DNA from: Herminiimonas contaminans
GTDB lineage: Bacteria; Pseudomonadota; Gammaproteobacteria; Burkholderiales; Burkholderiaceae_D
Assembly: GCF_015645465.1 (NCBI RefSeq)
Contig: NZ_JADOEL010000005.1
Span: 124,001-188,000 of the forward strand
Direction: 5' to 3'
DNA: 64,000 bases
The notes under the pieces are model-generated. The model was not told the origin of the DNA. It did no database searches and saw only the letters and a list, made by a program, of their open reading frames with translations. Of the stretch, positions 26,789-36,127 are shown piece after piece. Within the stretch, counting starts at the first letter, position 1. The number at the start of each line of letters is the position of its first letter. A program made the translations under genes and the position numbers.

Positions 26789-27936
26789 CAGTGACGCTCA
26801 ACCCACAGCAAGGCACCCACTGCCACCGTCAGGAATAACAAACTCGGCAGGATGGCCGTCGCAAATGGCGGCCAGGTATTGAGCAAACCCAGATGCGAGA
26901 ACAGGCTGTTAATCAACTGGAAGCTGACACCTATCATGATGCCGGTAAAAATCTTCAGGCTGACGCCACCGGAGCGGAAATGCAGATAAGCAAACGGCAA
27001 GGCCAGCGCCATCATGACGAACACGGCGAATGGATAAACGATTTTCTTCCACAACGCGATTTCATAACGCACGGTATCGCGATTGTTTTCCGACAGGTAT
27101 TGCGTGTAATTCACCAGTGCGATGGCGGACATGGTGGCCGGATCGGTAAAGCCTACCGACAGGATCTCCGGTGTCATTTCGGACACCAGCGATTTGCTGG
27201 CAAACTTGCTGGTCGAAATCGCGGTGGTGATATCGGTTGCGGTGACCGCACCCTGTAATTTGGTTTCGCCGAATGCTGCTTCGGTACCGTCATGCAAAGT
27301 CCAGGTATTGCCACCGGCGTAATCTGCCGAGCCTGCCGTGATCAATGCGGTCAGGTGGAAATTGCGATTGAACTCGTAAATCTTCAGGTTCACCAGCTTG
27401 CCATCGGACTTCAGTTCACGCACGTTGACGAAACGCGAGCCTACGACTTCACCGTCCTGGCCATTGGTACGAATCACATCCTTGGTCCACAGGCCGGAAC
27501 GGAATTCCTGCGCCAGCGCACCGCCCTGGCTGGTGACGCGTATCTTCTCCGCCATATTCGACGTGATAGGCACGACAAATTCACCGAACACAAAGGTAAT
27601 CAGTGCGAACACCACGCCGATCTTGAACAGAATCATGCCCACCATCGCAGTCGACATGCTGGATGCGCGCATGATGGTGAATTCCGACCGTGCCGCGAAT
27701 TGCGACAGCGCCCAGATCGTACCGATCAGGGCAGCAATCGGCATCAGCTCATACACATAGCCTGGCATTTCCATCACGACGTACAGGAAAGCATGCTGGA
27801 TCTTGTAGCCGCCATGACCGACCGACTTCAGCTCGCCGACCATATCGAAGAAGGCAAACAAGGCGAGGAAGGCGATCAGCACGAACAGGACTGAACGGCC
27901 GATTTCCAGTGAAAAATATTTTTGCAGGATCTTCAT
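26788..27936 (-). CDS. lptG: LPS export ABC transporter permease LptG
   Basis: Inner membrane permease of the LptB2FGC machine that extracts LPS and sends it toward the outer membrane, 382 residues. Three N-terminal helices (VLFVLIAFLALFAFFD and others), a periplasmic beta-jellyroll in the middle (about 135-270) and three C-terminal helices are evident. EFTIMRASSMSTAMVG is the conserved coupling-helix region that contacts LptB. The ATG at 27936 overlaps the lptF stop (ATGA); a frame from 27957 is longer only by chance. Confidence 0.96.
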   Translation of the reverse strand: MKILQKYFSLEIGRSVLFVLIAFLALFAFFDMVGELKSVGHGGYKIQHAFLYVVMEMPGYVYELMPIAALIGTIWALSQFAARSEFTIMRASSMSTAMVGMILFKIGVVFALITFVFGEFVVPITSNMAEKIRVTSQGGALAQEFRSGLWTKDVIRTNGQDGEVVGSRFVNVRELKSDGKLVNLKIYEFNRNFHLTALITAGSADYAGGNTWTLHDGTEAAFGETKLQGAVTATDITTAISTSKFASKSLVSEMTPEILSVGFTDPATMSAIALVNYTQYLSENNRDTVRYEIALWKKIVYPFAVFVMMALALPFAYLHFRSGGVSLKIFTGIMIGVSFQLINSLFSHLGLLNTWPPFATAILPSLLFLTVAVGALLWVERH

Positions 27937-29060
27937 GCCGCCTTCCGTCCCAGGCAAGTGCGCTTGAGCGCCGACCAGGCCACCAATGGGTGATAACGGC
28001 TATTCACTTTCAGGCGCCACGCAAAAAAAACTGCGAGCACGATCAGCGCCACCAGATGCACCGGCCACCAGGCCAGCAACAGGGTCGAACGGTTTTGCAC
28101 CACGGTCGCCTGTGCGTAACTCAGCATATTGCTATAGAAGACAAACAGGAACAGCGCGATCAGCAAGTTGGCCGAACGGCCACCACGCGGATTGACGAAG
28201 CCGAGCGGGATCGCCAGCAGCATCAGCAGGATGCCCATCAAAGGCAGCGAGATACGCCATAACAATTCGCCGTCGTTGAAGTTATTCCGCTGGCTCAGGA
28301 GCTCACGGGTCGAAGTCGCACGCGCCGAGGTATCGCCAACCAGCGCTTTCGATTGGCTGGCAACCAGCACGCCGTAACGATCAAACTCCATCAACTCAAA
28401 ATCGGATTGGGTCGGCACACCGTCATAGCGGCGTCCCTGATGCATGACGAGGAATTTATCGCCAGATGGATCTATCTCTACCGTGCCCTCTTTCGCCACC
28501 ACCACGCTGGTCTTGCCGTTGCGCATGCTGCTGACGAAAATATTCTTCACCTTGGTCGAATCACCGGACACACCTTCAACGAAGAAGACGCGGTCGGACG
28601 ACGAAGACTCCTGGAATTTACCCGGCGAGACGCGGGCGATATCTTCACGGTTCGCATAGCGCTCTTTATATACAGCGCTTTGCTGATTGGACCAGGGCGT
28701 CAGGAAAAAGCTGAGTACTGCCGTAAGTGTCACGATAGGCAGGCCAAACATCAGGACCGGCCGTATCCATTTGGCCAAGCTGAGGCCGGACGCGAACCAG
28801 ACCACCATCTCGGAATCCTGGTAACTACGCGTTACCACCAGCAACACGGCGACAAAGCCGGTCAGGTTCAACAGGATGGGCAGGTAATTGAGTGCGGAAA
28901 AACCGAGCAACGCGACCACATCAGCGGACGCGATCTTGCCACCCGCAGCCTGCCCCAGAATACGAATCAAGGTGACCGTGATCGTAATAGTAAAAAGGGT
29001 AGTGAAGACGGCGCCAGCGGTACTTAGCAAATCGCGTCGGAGCGCGCGCTGAAAAATCAT
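27933..29060 (-). CDS. lptF: LPS export ABC transporter permease LptF
   Basis: Partner of LptG, 375 residues. The ATG at 29060 begins MIFQRALRRDLLSTAGAVF, the standard LptF start in betaproteobacteria; the frame continues to 29087 only through a TTG. It shows the same six-helix plus jellyroll plan: SEMVVWFASGLSLAKWI is the coupling-helix region, and VFFVEGVSGDSTKVKNIFV lies in the periplasmic domain. It is divergent from pepA with 39 bases between starts, as is typical in betaproteobacteria. Confidence 0.96.
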   Translation of the reverse strand: MIFQRALRRDLLSTAGAVFTTLFTITITVTLIRILGQAAGGKIASADVVALLGFSALNYLPILLNLTGFVAVLLVVTRSYQDSEMVVWFASGLSLAKWIRPVLMFGLPIVTLTAVLSFFLTPWSNQQSAVYKERYANREDIARVSPGKFQESSSSDRVFFVEGVSGDSTKVKNIFVSSMRNGKTSVVVAKEGTVEIDPSGDKFLVMHQGRRYDGVPTQSDFELMEFDRYGVLVASQSKALVGDTSARATSTRELLSQRNNFNDGELLWRISLPLMGILLMLLAIPLGFVNPRGGRSANLLIALFLFVFYSNMLSYAQATVVQNRSTLLLAWWPVHLVALIVLAVFFAWRLKVNSRYHPLVAWSALKRTCLGRKAA

Positions 29061-29099
29061 TGGGAGGCTATAATCGTGAATCGACAAGGAGAGTAACGC

Positions 29100-30611
29100 A
29101 TGGACTTTAGCATAAAACCATTGGACGCAAAAAGCACTATCGGCGCTATCAAGACGGGCTGTATCGCAGTTGCCGTATTTGAAGATAAGAAACTGTCATC
29201 GGCAGCACAGGCACTGGATCGCAAGGGCGAAATCAGCGCTGCGCTCAAGTCCGGCGACATTACCGGCAAGGCTGGCTCCAGCCTGCTGCTGCGCGGCCTG
29301 AACGGCGGCGTTGCTGAACGCGTATTGCTGGTCGGCCTCGGCAAGCAGGACGCGGTGTCTGAAAAGGATTTCAACGCTGCGGCCCAGGCCGTAGTGCGTG
29401 CATTTACTACCCTCGGCAGCACCGAAGCTGTCATTGCCCTGCCATTTGACGCCGTCACCGGCCGCGACAGCGCATGGTCTATCCGCAGCACCATCCTCAG
29501 CGCACGCGAAGCGGCTTACCGTTTCGACAGCCTGAAAAGCAAGAAAGACCCGGCACCCAACGGCGTCAAGAAAATCGCCTTTGCCGTGCCGTCGGCAGCA
29601 GTCAACAGCGCCAAGGAAGCGATTACCCAGGCAGTAGCCGTGGCCAACGGTATGGAGCTGACCAAGGACCTGGGCAACTTCCCGGCCAATGTCTGCACCC
29701 CGACCTACCTGGCCAATACCGCCAAGAAAATGGCGAAAGAATTCAAGCTGGACGTCGAAGTGCTGGACCGCAAGCAATTGCAGGCACTCAAAATGGGCAG
29801 CTTCCTGTCCGTCACCAACGGCAGCGTCGAACCACCTAAATTCATCGTCCTCAAGCACAACGGCGGCAAAGCCAAGGATGCGCCTGTCGTGCTGGTCGGC
29901 AAAGGCATCACCTTTGATTCCGGCGGCATCTCGCTGAAACCGGGCGCAGCCATGGATGAAATGAAATACGACATGGGTGGCGCGGCTTCCGTGCTCGGTA
30001 CCATGCGCGCGATTGCCGAGCTCAAACTCAAGCTCAACGTCATCGTCGTCATCCCGACCTGCGAAAACATGCCGTCCGGCAGCGCGACCAAACCAGGTGA
30101 CATCGTCACCTCCATGTCCGGCCAGACCATCGAAATCCTGAACACGGATGCCGAAGGCCGCCTGGTATTGTGCGACGCGCTGACCTATGTCGAACGCTTC
30201 AAACCGGCAGCTGTAGTCGACGTGGCAACCCTGACCGGTGCCTGTATCGTCGCGCTCGGTCATCACAACTCCGGCTTGTTCACCCGCAATGACGATGCGC
30301 ACGACGCGCTGGCCAACGAATTGCTCACAGCCGGTAAAGTTGCAGGCGACACCGCATGGCGCTTGCCTATCGAAGACAGCTATCAGGAGCAACTGAAGTC
30401 GAATTTTGCCGACATGGCGAATATCGGCGGCCCGGCAGCTGGCTCAGTCACCGCAGCCTGCTTCCTCGAGCGCTACACCAAGAAATACACCTGGGCGCAT
30501 CTGGACATCGCGGGTACCGCATGGAAAAGCGGCGCAGCCAAGGGTTCAACCGGACGTCCGGTGCCCCTGCTGACCACCTTCCTGATTAACCGCGCGCAAG
30601 CCGCCAAATAA
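29100..30611 (+). CDS. pepA: Leucyl aminopeptidase (cytosol aminopeptidase, M17)
   Basis: Hexameric two-metal aminopeptidase of 503 residues; in enterics it is also a DNA-binding protein in carAB regulation and XerCD recombination. The catalytic domain has [17 protein letters not shown], the metal and catalytic motif [10 protein letters not shown], and [15 protein letters not shown]. The N-terminal macro-like domain covers about residues 1-165. AAGGAGAG lies 6-8 bases before the ATG. A TATAAT at 29069-29074 may be its -10 element, without a clear -35. Confidence 0.97.
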   Translation: MDFSIKPLDAKSTIGAIKTGCIAVAVFEDKKLSSAAQALDRKGEISAALKSGDITGKAGSSLLLRGLNGGVAERVLLVGLGKQDAVSEKDFNAAAQAVVRAFTTLGSTEAVIALPFDAVTGRDSAWSIRSTILSAREAAYRFDSLKSKKDPAPNGVKKIAFAVPSAAVNSAKEAITQAVAVANGMELTKDLGNFPANVCTPTYLANTAKKMAKEFKLDVEVLDRKQLQALKMGSFLSVTNGSVEPPKFIVLKHNGGKAKDAPVVLVGKGITFDSGGISLKPGAAMDEMKYDMGGAASVLGTMRAIAELKLKLNVIVVIPTCENMPSGSATKPGDIVTSMSGQTIEILNTDAEGRLVLCDALTYVERFKPAAVVDVATLTGACIVALGHHNSGLFTRNDDAHDALANELLTAGKVAGDTAWRLPIEDSYQEQLKSNFADMANIGGPAAGSVTAACFLERYTKKYTWAHLDIAGTAWKSGAAKGSTGRPVPLLTTFLINRAQAAK

Positions 30612-30631
30612 GGTAGCCCCAGGCAGAACCA

Positions 30632-30668
30632 TGCGCATCTGGCCGCAAGGCTGGATGCGCAGTTTTAT
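30632..30668 (+). terminator. Intrinsic terminator of pepA
   Basis: TGCGCATC (from 30632) and GATGCGCA (ending 30661) form a perfect outer stem with an inner GGCC/GGCT part and a GCAA tetraloop, followed by GTTTTATT. It lies 21 bases after the pepA stop. Confidence 0.88.
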
Positions 30669-30731
30669 TCAGCATCCGGTACTACTGCTTATCCCATCAT
30701 AAGCACGCACTCTTTCCATAAAGGAAATCCC

Positions 30732-31478
30732 ATGATCGTTCTGGTCACAGGTGCAACTTCAGGCTTCGGCGCTGAAATGGCACGCAAATTTGCACAACAT
30801 GGTCACAAAGTAATCGCTACCGGGCGCCGCCAGGATCGCTTGGATGAGCTCGCCGCAGAAATCGGCGCGTCGGTACTGACCGTTCCCATGGACGTCACCG
30901 ACAAGGCATCCATCGCCGCAGCATTGGCCAGCCTGCCGCCGGAATGGCAAGAAATTGATGTCCTGATCAATAACGCCGGTCTCGCGCTCGGCGTCGCTCC
31001 GGCACAATCCGCCTCGCTGGAACAATGGGAAACCATGATAGAGACCAACTGCAAGGGTCTGGTCACCGTCACCCGCCTGTTGCTGCCGGAAATGCTCAAG
31101 CGCAATCGCGGCACCATCATCAACATCAGTTCCAGCGCTGGCGCTTATGCCTATCCGGGGGCCAACGTCTATGGTGCCAGCAAAGCCTTCGTCGACCAAT
31201 TCACCCGCAACCTGCGTGCCGACCTGGTCGGAACCGGCGTCCGGGCGTCGAATATCGCACCGGGTCTGGCTGGCGGCACTGAATTCTCGAATGTAAGGCT
31301 GAAAGATGATGCCGCTGCGGCCAAGGTATATGAAGGTACGGTGCCACTGAGCCCGGCCGATATTGCCGAAACTGCATACTGGATCGCGACCCTGCCCGCC
31401 CACGTCAACATCAACCACATCGAATTGATGCCGACTTGCCAGGGTTTCGGACCGCTGTTCATCAAGCGCAATACCTGA
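30732..31478 (+). CDS. ydfG: SDR oxidoreductase YdfG (NADP-dependent hydroxy acid dehydrogenase)
   Basis: Short-chain dehydrogenase of 248 residues. The NADP fold begins VLVTGATSGFGAEMARKFAQ with ATGRRQDRL giving NADP preference, and NNAGLALG follows. The catalytic Ser-Tyr-Lys are in INISSSAGAYAYPGANVYGASK. The C-terminal IELMPTCQGFGPL is characteristic of YdfG, which oxidises L-allo-threonine, serine and 3-hydroxypropionate. AAAGGAAA precedes the ATG. Confidence 0.92.
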   Translation: MIVLVTGATSGFGAEMARKFAQHGHKVIATGRRQDRLDELAAEIGASVLTVPMDVTDKASIAAALASLPPEWQEIDVLINNAGLALGVAPAQSASLEQWETMIETNCKGLVTVTRLLLPEMLKRNRGTIINISSSAGAYAYPGANVYGASKAFVDQFTRNLRADLVGTGVRASNIAPGLAGGTEFSNVRLKDDAAAAKVYEGTVPLSPADIAETAYWIATLPAHVNINHIELMPTCQGFGPLFIKRNT

Positions 31479-31500
31479 AGCGACCCCTAAAAGCACCGGA

Positions 31501-31535
31501 TTTTGGCTGCAAGCAGGCGCTATCTGCAGCCAAAA
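31501..31535. terminator. Hairpin after ydfG
   Basis: TTTTGGCTGC (31501-31510) and GCAGCCAAAA (31526-31535) form a perfect 10-base stem with a 15-base loop, 23 bases beyond ydfG. The plus strand lacks a T run after the stem, though the T-run of the arm itself could serve a minus-strand terminator. It is probably the ydfG transcript end. Confidence 0.5.
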
Positions 31536-31664
31536 CTGTAAATTCAGGTAACAAGCTTGTAATGCTGATTAAATATCATCGATAATCGAACATTGATTTG
31601 CAGTATTCATCAGCACACTACAGGACACTGCTGCAGCACTGTCCAGCCAGGGTAAATATCCAAG

Positions 31665-32099
31665 ATGTTGTTAAATTTTACGTGGACCGTACGCGTCTAC
31701 TATGAAGATACCGATGCCGGTGGCGTCGTCTTCTACGCCAACTACCTGAAATTCTTTGAGCGCGCGCGCACCGAATGGCTGCGCAGCGCCGGTATCAACC
31801 AGCAATTGATGACCGAAACGCATGGCGTCATGTTCGTCGTCAAAAGCACCGCAGTGGACTATCACGCACCAGCCAAACTCGATAATGAACTGAAATTAAC
31901 GGTCGTAGTCGAAAGGATGGGCCGCGCTTCGGTGCAGTTCATACAGGAAGCGTGGCGTATCAACGGCGAGCATAAAGAATTGCTGGCGACCGGACGCATC
32001 AAAGTCGGTTGCGTCGATACACAGAACTTCAAACCCAGCCAGATTCCCAGCCAGGTAATGGATAGCATTAAAACCCTGGAACCACGCGCGGCAGATTAA
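31665..32099 (+). CDS. ybgC: Tol-Pal-associated acyl-CoA thioesterase
   Basis: Hotdog-fold thioesterase of 144 residues, first gene of the tol-pal cluster. The catalytic region VRVYYEDTDAGGVVFYANYLKF (quoted in the order VYYEDTDAGGVV, YANYLKF) carries the conserved Asp and Tyr of the 4-hydroxybenzoyl-CoA thioesterase-like family. It acts on short or medium acyl-CoA or acyl-ACP and is linked to phospholipid metabolism at the division site. A 124-base gap separates it from tolQ. Confidence 0.94.
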   Translation: MLLNFTWTVRVYYEDTDAGGVVFYANYLKFFERARTEWLRSAGINQQLMTETHGVMFVVKSTAVDYHAPAKLDNELKLTVVVERMGRASVQFIQEAWRINGEHKELLATGRIKVGCVDTQNFKPSQIPSQVMDSIKTLEPRAAD

Positions 32100-32223
32100 G
32101 CGGTAAAACATCTGCCCGCAAGGCGCTCCAGACATAAATACATAAGGCAAATGCAAGGCAAAACCGCACCGCCTCAAGCAAGATACGCATACAATTGACC
32201 AAATTCGACTAAATCACACTTCC

Positions 32224-32916
32224 ATGACCGTCACCCAAGACCTTTCCTTCGTCCACCTCATCACCAACGCTTCGGTTCTTGTACAACTCGTCATGGCGCT
32301 TTTGCTGGCCGTGTCGGTCATGAGCTGGACTTATATCTTCCGCAAAATGTTCGCGATCAAAAACGCGCGTTTGCAAACAGAAGAATTCGAACGCGCCTTC
32401 TGGTCCGGTGGCGACCTCAACACCCTCTACCTCGAAGCCACGTCCAACCGTCGCAAAAACAATGGTTCGACCGGAGCACTGGAACGCATCTTTGAAGCCG
32501 GCATGAGCGAATTCAACAAAGCCAAGGGTGCTAACGACGCTTTCCACATCAATGCCCGCCTCGACGGTGCACGTCGTGCCATGCGTGCTGCTTACCAGCG
32601 TGAAATGGATGCACTGGAATCTCACCTCGCCTTCCTGGCCTCGGTCGGTTCGGTGTCACCTTACGTCGGTTTGTTCGGTACTGTATGGGGCATCATGAAT
32701 GCGTTCCGTGGCCTGGCCAACGTACAGCAAGCTACCCTAGCTGCAGTTGCACCAGGTATTGCCGAAGCACTGATCGCAACCGCAATCGGCCTGTTCGCTG
32801 CGATCCCGGCCGTGGTTGCTTACAACCGTTACTCGCACGATATCGATCGCCTGGCGATACGTTTCGAGAGCTTCGTTGAAGAATTCTCGAACATCCTGCA
32901 ACGCCAGACCCGATAA
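32224..32916 (+). CDS. tolQ: Tol-Pal system proton channel subunit TolQ
   Basis: Inner membrane protein of 230 residues, a MotA/ExbB homologue that forms the proton channel with TolR. Helix 1 is near residues 15-37 (LVQLVMALLLAVSVMSW), a large cytoplasmic loop follows, and helices 2 and 3 lie near 140-160 and 170-195 (SPYVGLFGTVWGIMNAF and GIAEALIATAIGLFAAIP). These are the invariant ExbB/TolQ channel segments. The tolR start is 11 bases downstream. Confidence 0.96.
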   Translation: MTVTQDLSFVHLITNASVLVQLVMALLLAVSVMSWTYIFRKMFAIKNARLQTEEFERAFWSGGDLNTLYLEATSNRRKNNGSTGALERIFEAGMSEFNKAKGANDAFHINARLDGARRAMRAAYQREMDALESHLAFLASVGSVSPYVGLFGTVWGIMNAFRGLANVQQATLAAVAPGIAEALIATAIGLFAAIPAVVAYNRYSHDIDRLAIRFESFVEEFSNILQRQTR

Positions 32917-32927
32917 GGACGCCAGCG

Positions 32928-33368
32928 ATGTCATTCTCATCCGGTAGCATGCGCGGCGGCCGTTCCCGCAAGTTCAAATCCGAAATCAACGTCGTGCCGT
33001 ATATCGACGTCATGCTGGTATTGCTGGTGATCTTCATGGTGGCGGCACCGCTCACCAATCCTGGCGTCATCAATCTGCCGAACGCAGCTAAATCGACCTT
33101 GCCGCCGACCGAATACATACGCATAGACTTGCGTCCGGACACCTCAGCCACGCTGACTATCGCGGGCAGCAAAAGCGGCAAGGCAGCAACCGAGACTGCC
33201 GCCAATCGCGCTGCACTGGCGCAAAAACTGCAAGCCATACACGCTGATCGTCCGGAATTGCCAGTCATGATTTCGGCCGATAAAAACATCAAATACGACG
33301 AGGTGATACAAGCCATCTCGGAAGCCAAAAAACTTGGGATAGAGCGAGTTGGGCTGGCAACCAAGTGA
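32928..33368 (+). CDS. tolR: Tol-Pal system subunit TolR
   Basis: Single-helix ExbD/TolR protein of 146 residues. The helix INVVPYIDVMLVLLVIFMV (in quoted part, PYIDVMLVLLVIFM) carries the proton-responsive Asp. The periplasmic C-terminal domain ends with IMISADKNIKYDEVIQAI-like sequence (SADKNIKYDEVIQAI). It works with TolQ to energise TolA. Confidence 0.96.
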   Translation: MSFSSGSMRGGRSRKFKSEINVVPYIDVMLVLLVIFMVAAPLTNPGVINLPNAAKSTLPPTEYIRIDLRPDTSATLTIAGSKSGKAATETAANRAALAQKLQAIHADRPELPVMISADKNIKYDEVIQAISEAKKLGIERVGLATK

Positions 33369-33392
33369 AGCCAGTTTTATAACCGCAGTTTT

Positions 33393-34271
33393 ATGACAGA
33401 TACCACCCCGTACACCGTACCGAAAGAACCAGGTCGCTGGCGCGCCATTACGCTGGCGGCAGCGGTGCATGCTGCGCTGCTGGTGTTTTTCTGGATAGGG
33501 ATAGACTGGCAAAGCGAAACCCCGGTCGCAGTACAAGCCGAGATCTGGGACATGCAAGCAAAGGAAGCGGCACCGTTGCCGCCGGAACCGGAGCCTACGC
33601 CACAACCCAAACCTGAACCCAAGCCCATCATCAAGGAAACGCCTAAAGCGGAGCCGATAGAACCGCCTGCACCGAAAGTAGACATCGCGCTCGAACGCGA
33701 AAAGAAACGCAAAGAGCAGGAGCGCAAGGACAAACTGGCGCAGGAAGAAAAAGAGAAAAAGCTCAAGCAACAGGCTGAACAGGACAAACAGCAAAAGCTG
33801 GATAAGCAGGCCGCCGATAAAAAAGCCGCCGAGCAACAGCAAAAAGCTGACCTTGAGAAAAAACGCAAACAGGAAGCAGCCGATGCCGCCGTGCGCGACA
33901 AGATACGTGCCGACGAAATGCGTCGCCTGACTGGTGCCGTCGGCAGTGGCGGTACCGGCGAAGCAGCCAAATCGCAAGGCAGCGGCCGTGCGGATAGTGG
34001 CTATGCCGATAAAATTCGTGCCAAGATCCGTCAAAACACGACATTTATCGTACCTGACAACTTAAGCGGGAATCCTGCTGTCGAATTCGATGTCGAACTG
34101 CTGCCTGACGGCTCGCTGCGCGGTGAACCGCGTCTGCGCAAGTCATCAGGCGTCGGCGGTTTCGATGAAGCCGTCAAACGCGCGATCGAACGTTCGCAAC
34201 CTTTCCCACCCGATAAATCCGGCACCGTTCCGAGCCGCTTTATCGTCGTTCACAAACCGAAAGATCAGTAA
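33393..34271 (+). CDS. tolA: Cell envelope protein TolA
   Basis: Inner-membrane-anchored protein of 292 residues that spans the periplasm to reach Pal/TolB. A single N-terminal helix is near 13-34 (AAAVHAALLVFFWIGI, with the His used in TolQR contact). A Pro-rich stretch follows (PEPEPTPQPKPEPKP), then a long Lys/Glu/Ala/Gln coiled domain (about 85-190), and a globular C-terminal domain of the TolA/TonB fold (VEFDVELLPDGSLRG). The gene starts 24 bases after tolR and ends 3 bases before tolB. Confidence 0.95.
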   Translation: MTDTTPYTVPKEPGRWRAITLAAAVHAALLVFFWIGIDWQSETPVAVQAEIWDMQAKEAAPLPPEPEPTPQPKPEPKPIIKETPKAEPIEPPAPKVDIALEREKKRKEQERKDKLAQEEKEKKLKQQAEQDKQQKLDKQAADKKAAEQQQKADLEKKRKQEAADAAVRDKIRADEMRRLTGAVGSGGTGEAAKSQGSGRADSGYADKIRAKIRQNTTFIVPDNLSGNPAVEFDVELLPDGSLRGEPRLRKSSGVGGFDEAVKRAIERSQPFPPDKSGTVPSRFIVVHKPKDQ

Positions 34272-34274
34272 GCC

Positions 34275-35546
34275 ATGATAAAGACGACTTTCTTACGCTC
34301 ATTCGCGGTAATTGCCCTCTTCATTACCACCCTCGCCCATGCACAATTACGGGTGGAAATTGCAGGTGTCGGCGCCAACCAGATTCCGGTCGCGATTGCA
34401 GCCTTCGGTGACGAAACGCTTGCTCCGCAGCAAATCAGCGCCATCATCAAGGCTGACCTGCAACGCAGCGGCTTCTTCAAAATCATCGATACCGGTGGCG
34501 TCCTGACCGAAAACTCGCAGCTCAACCTTGCCGACTGGAAATCCCGTGGCGCGGATGCGATCGTAGTCGGCAGCGTATCGCGCCTGGCCGATGGTCGCTT
34601 TGAAGTGCGTTATCGTCTGTTCGACACCGTCAAAGGTACACAGCTGTCATCACTGGCGCTGGCCTCGCAACCACAATTCCTGCGCGTCTCGGCACACAAA
34701 GTAGCTGACGACGTCTATGAAAAACTGACCGGCATCAAGGGCGCGTTCGCCACCCGCATTGCTTACGTCACCAAATCGGCCAAGGAATTCCGCCTCGAAA
34801 TCGCTGACTCCGACGGTGAAGGCACTCAAGTCGCACTGCGCTCGAATGAACCTATCATCTCGCCTTCATGGTCGCCAGACGGCACCAAAGTTGCCTATGT
34901 TTCATTTGAAAACAAAAAACCTGTCGTCTACATCCAGGATCTGGTGAGCCGCAAACGTACCGTCGCCGCCAACTTCAAGGGTAGCAACTCGGCACCATCG
35001 TGGGCACCAGACGGCAATCGCCTGGCAGTCGCACTCTCGCGTGACGGCCTGACCCAGGTCTTCGTCGTCAACGCCGACGGTACCGGCCTGCGCCGCCTGA
35101 GCAACTCGAACGGCATCGACACCGAGCCGCAATTCTCGGCTGACGGTCAAAGCATCTACTTCACCAGTGACCGCAGCGGCGGCCCGCAAATCTACAAAAT
35201 GGGCGCAAATGGTGGTGAAGCGCGTCGCGTCACCTTCAGCGGCAGCTACAACATCAGCCCGCGTATTTCGCCAGATGGCAAATATTTGGCCTATATTTCG
35301 CGTCGCGAAGGCAAATTCCAACTATTTCTGCTGGATTTGACCAATGGTCAGGAACAACGCTTGTCGGATACCGTCAAAGACGAATCACCGAGCTTTTCGC
35401 CTAACGGTAAATATTTGATGTATGCAACCGAGTCCGGCCGTCGCGGCACCCTGGCAGTGGTTTCGGTTGATGGTCAGGTAAAACAGCGCCTGACCACGCA
35501 GGCAGGCGATATACGTGAGCCCACATGGGGCCCGTTTATGAAATAA
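34275..35546 (+). CDS. tolB: Tol-Pal beta-propeller protein TolB
   Basis: Periplasmic protein of 423 residues. A signal peptide covers residues 1-23 (VIALFITTLAHA). An N-terminal alpha/beta domain (to about 160) is followed by a six-bladed WD40-like propeller whose blades show SPSWSPDGTKVAYVS, APSWAPDGNRLAVALS, EPQFSADGQSIYFTS, SPRISPDGKYLAYIS and SPSFSPNGKYLMYA. It docks on Pal and receives TolA. The gene lies directly after tolA. Confidence 0.97.
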   Translation: MIKTTFLRSFAVIALFITTLAHAQLRVEIAGVGANQIPVAIAAFGDETLAPQQISAIIKADLQRSGFFKIIDTGGVLTENSQLNLADWKSRGADAIVVGSVSRLADGRFEVRYRLFDTVKGTQLSSLALASQPQFLRVSAHKVADDVYEKLTGIKGAFATRIAYVTKSAKEFRLEIADSDGEGTQVALRSNEPIISPSWSPDGTKVAYVSFENKKPVVYIQDLVSRKRTVAANFKGSNSAPSWAPDGNRLAVALSRDGLTQVFVVNADGTGLRRLSNSNGIDTEPQFSADGQSIYFTSDRSGGPQIYKMGANGGEARRVTFSGSYNISPRISPDGKYLAYISRREGKFQLFLLDLTNGQEQRLSDTVKDESPSFSPNGKYLMYATESGRRGTLAVVSVDGQVKQRLTTQAGDIREPTWGPFMK

Positions 35547-35604
35547 TGCACACCATATCGATTTTTAACACCCAACGCTTAACTTACACAAACAGGGGAA
35601 TAAC

Positions 35605-36114
35605 ATGCGCGCCTTAACATCCGTTTTTATCTTATCAAGTGCACTGCTGATGGCAGCTTGCTCGTCAACCAAACTGGACGACAAAGCACCAGTAGAAGAT
35701 CGTACTGGCTCAAGCGCAACAGCTGATCCACGCTCGGTTGGTACCGTCAATGCATCCAGCGATCCATTGAACGACCCACAAGGTGTACTGGCAAAACGCA
35801 GCATCTACTTTGACTTCGACAGCTACATCGTCAAACCGGAATTCCAGCAAGTCGTTGAAAACCACGCTAAATACCTGAAGAGCAACCAGGGTCGCAAAAT
35901 CATCATCCAAGGTAACACCGATGATCGCGGCGGCGCAGAGTACAACCTGGCACTCGGCCAAAAACGTGCAGAAGCAGTACGTAAGTCCTTGTCCCTGTTA
36001 GGCGTACCTGAATCGCAAATGGAAGCTGTCTCCCTGGGCAAAGAAAAACCAAAAGCACTGGGTAGCGACGAAGCAGCATGGGCAGAAAACCGCCGTGCCG
36101 ATATCGTTTATTAA
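35605..36114 (+). CDS. pal: Peptidoglycan-associated lipoprotein Pal
   Basis: Outer membrane lipoprotein of 169 residues that binds peptidoglycan. The lipobox is LLMAAC, giving Cys19 as the lipidated residue. A short linker leads to an OmpA-like domain (about 55-169) with IYFDFDSYIVKPEF, the diaminopimelate-binding GNTDDRGGAEYNLALGQ and RRADIVY at the end. It has a 58-base leader after tolB with a GGGGAA ribosome site. Confidence 0.97.
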   Translation: MRALTSVFILSSALLMAACSSTKLDDKAPVEDRTGSSATADPRSVGTVNASSDPLNDPQGVLAKRSIYFDFDSYIVKPEFQQVVENHAKYLKSNQGRKIIIQGNTDDRGGAEYNLALGQKRAEAVRKSLSLLGVPESQMEAVSLGKEKPKALGSDEAAWAENRRADIVY

Positions 36115-36127
36115 TCTTTGCTAGCCA

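Noticed and set aside
29196-30392. A 398-codon minus-strand frame opposite pepA
   Set aside because: Antisense shadow; PepA motifs are intact on the sense strand.
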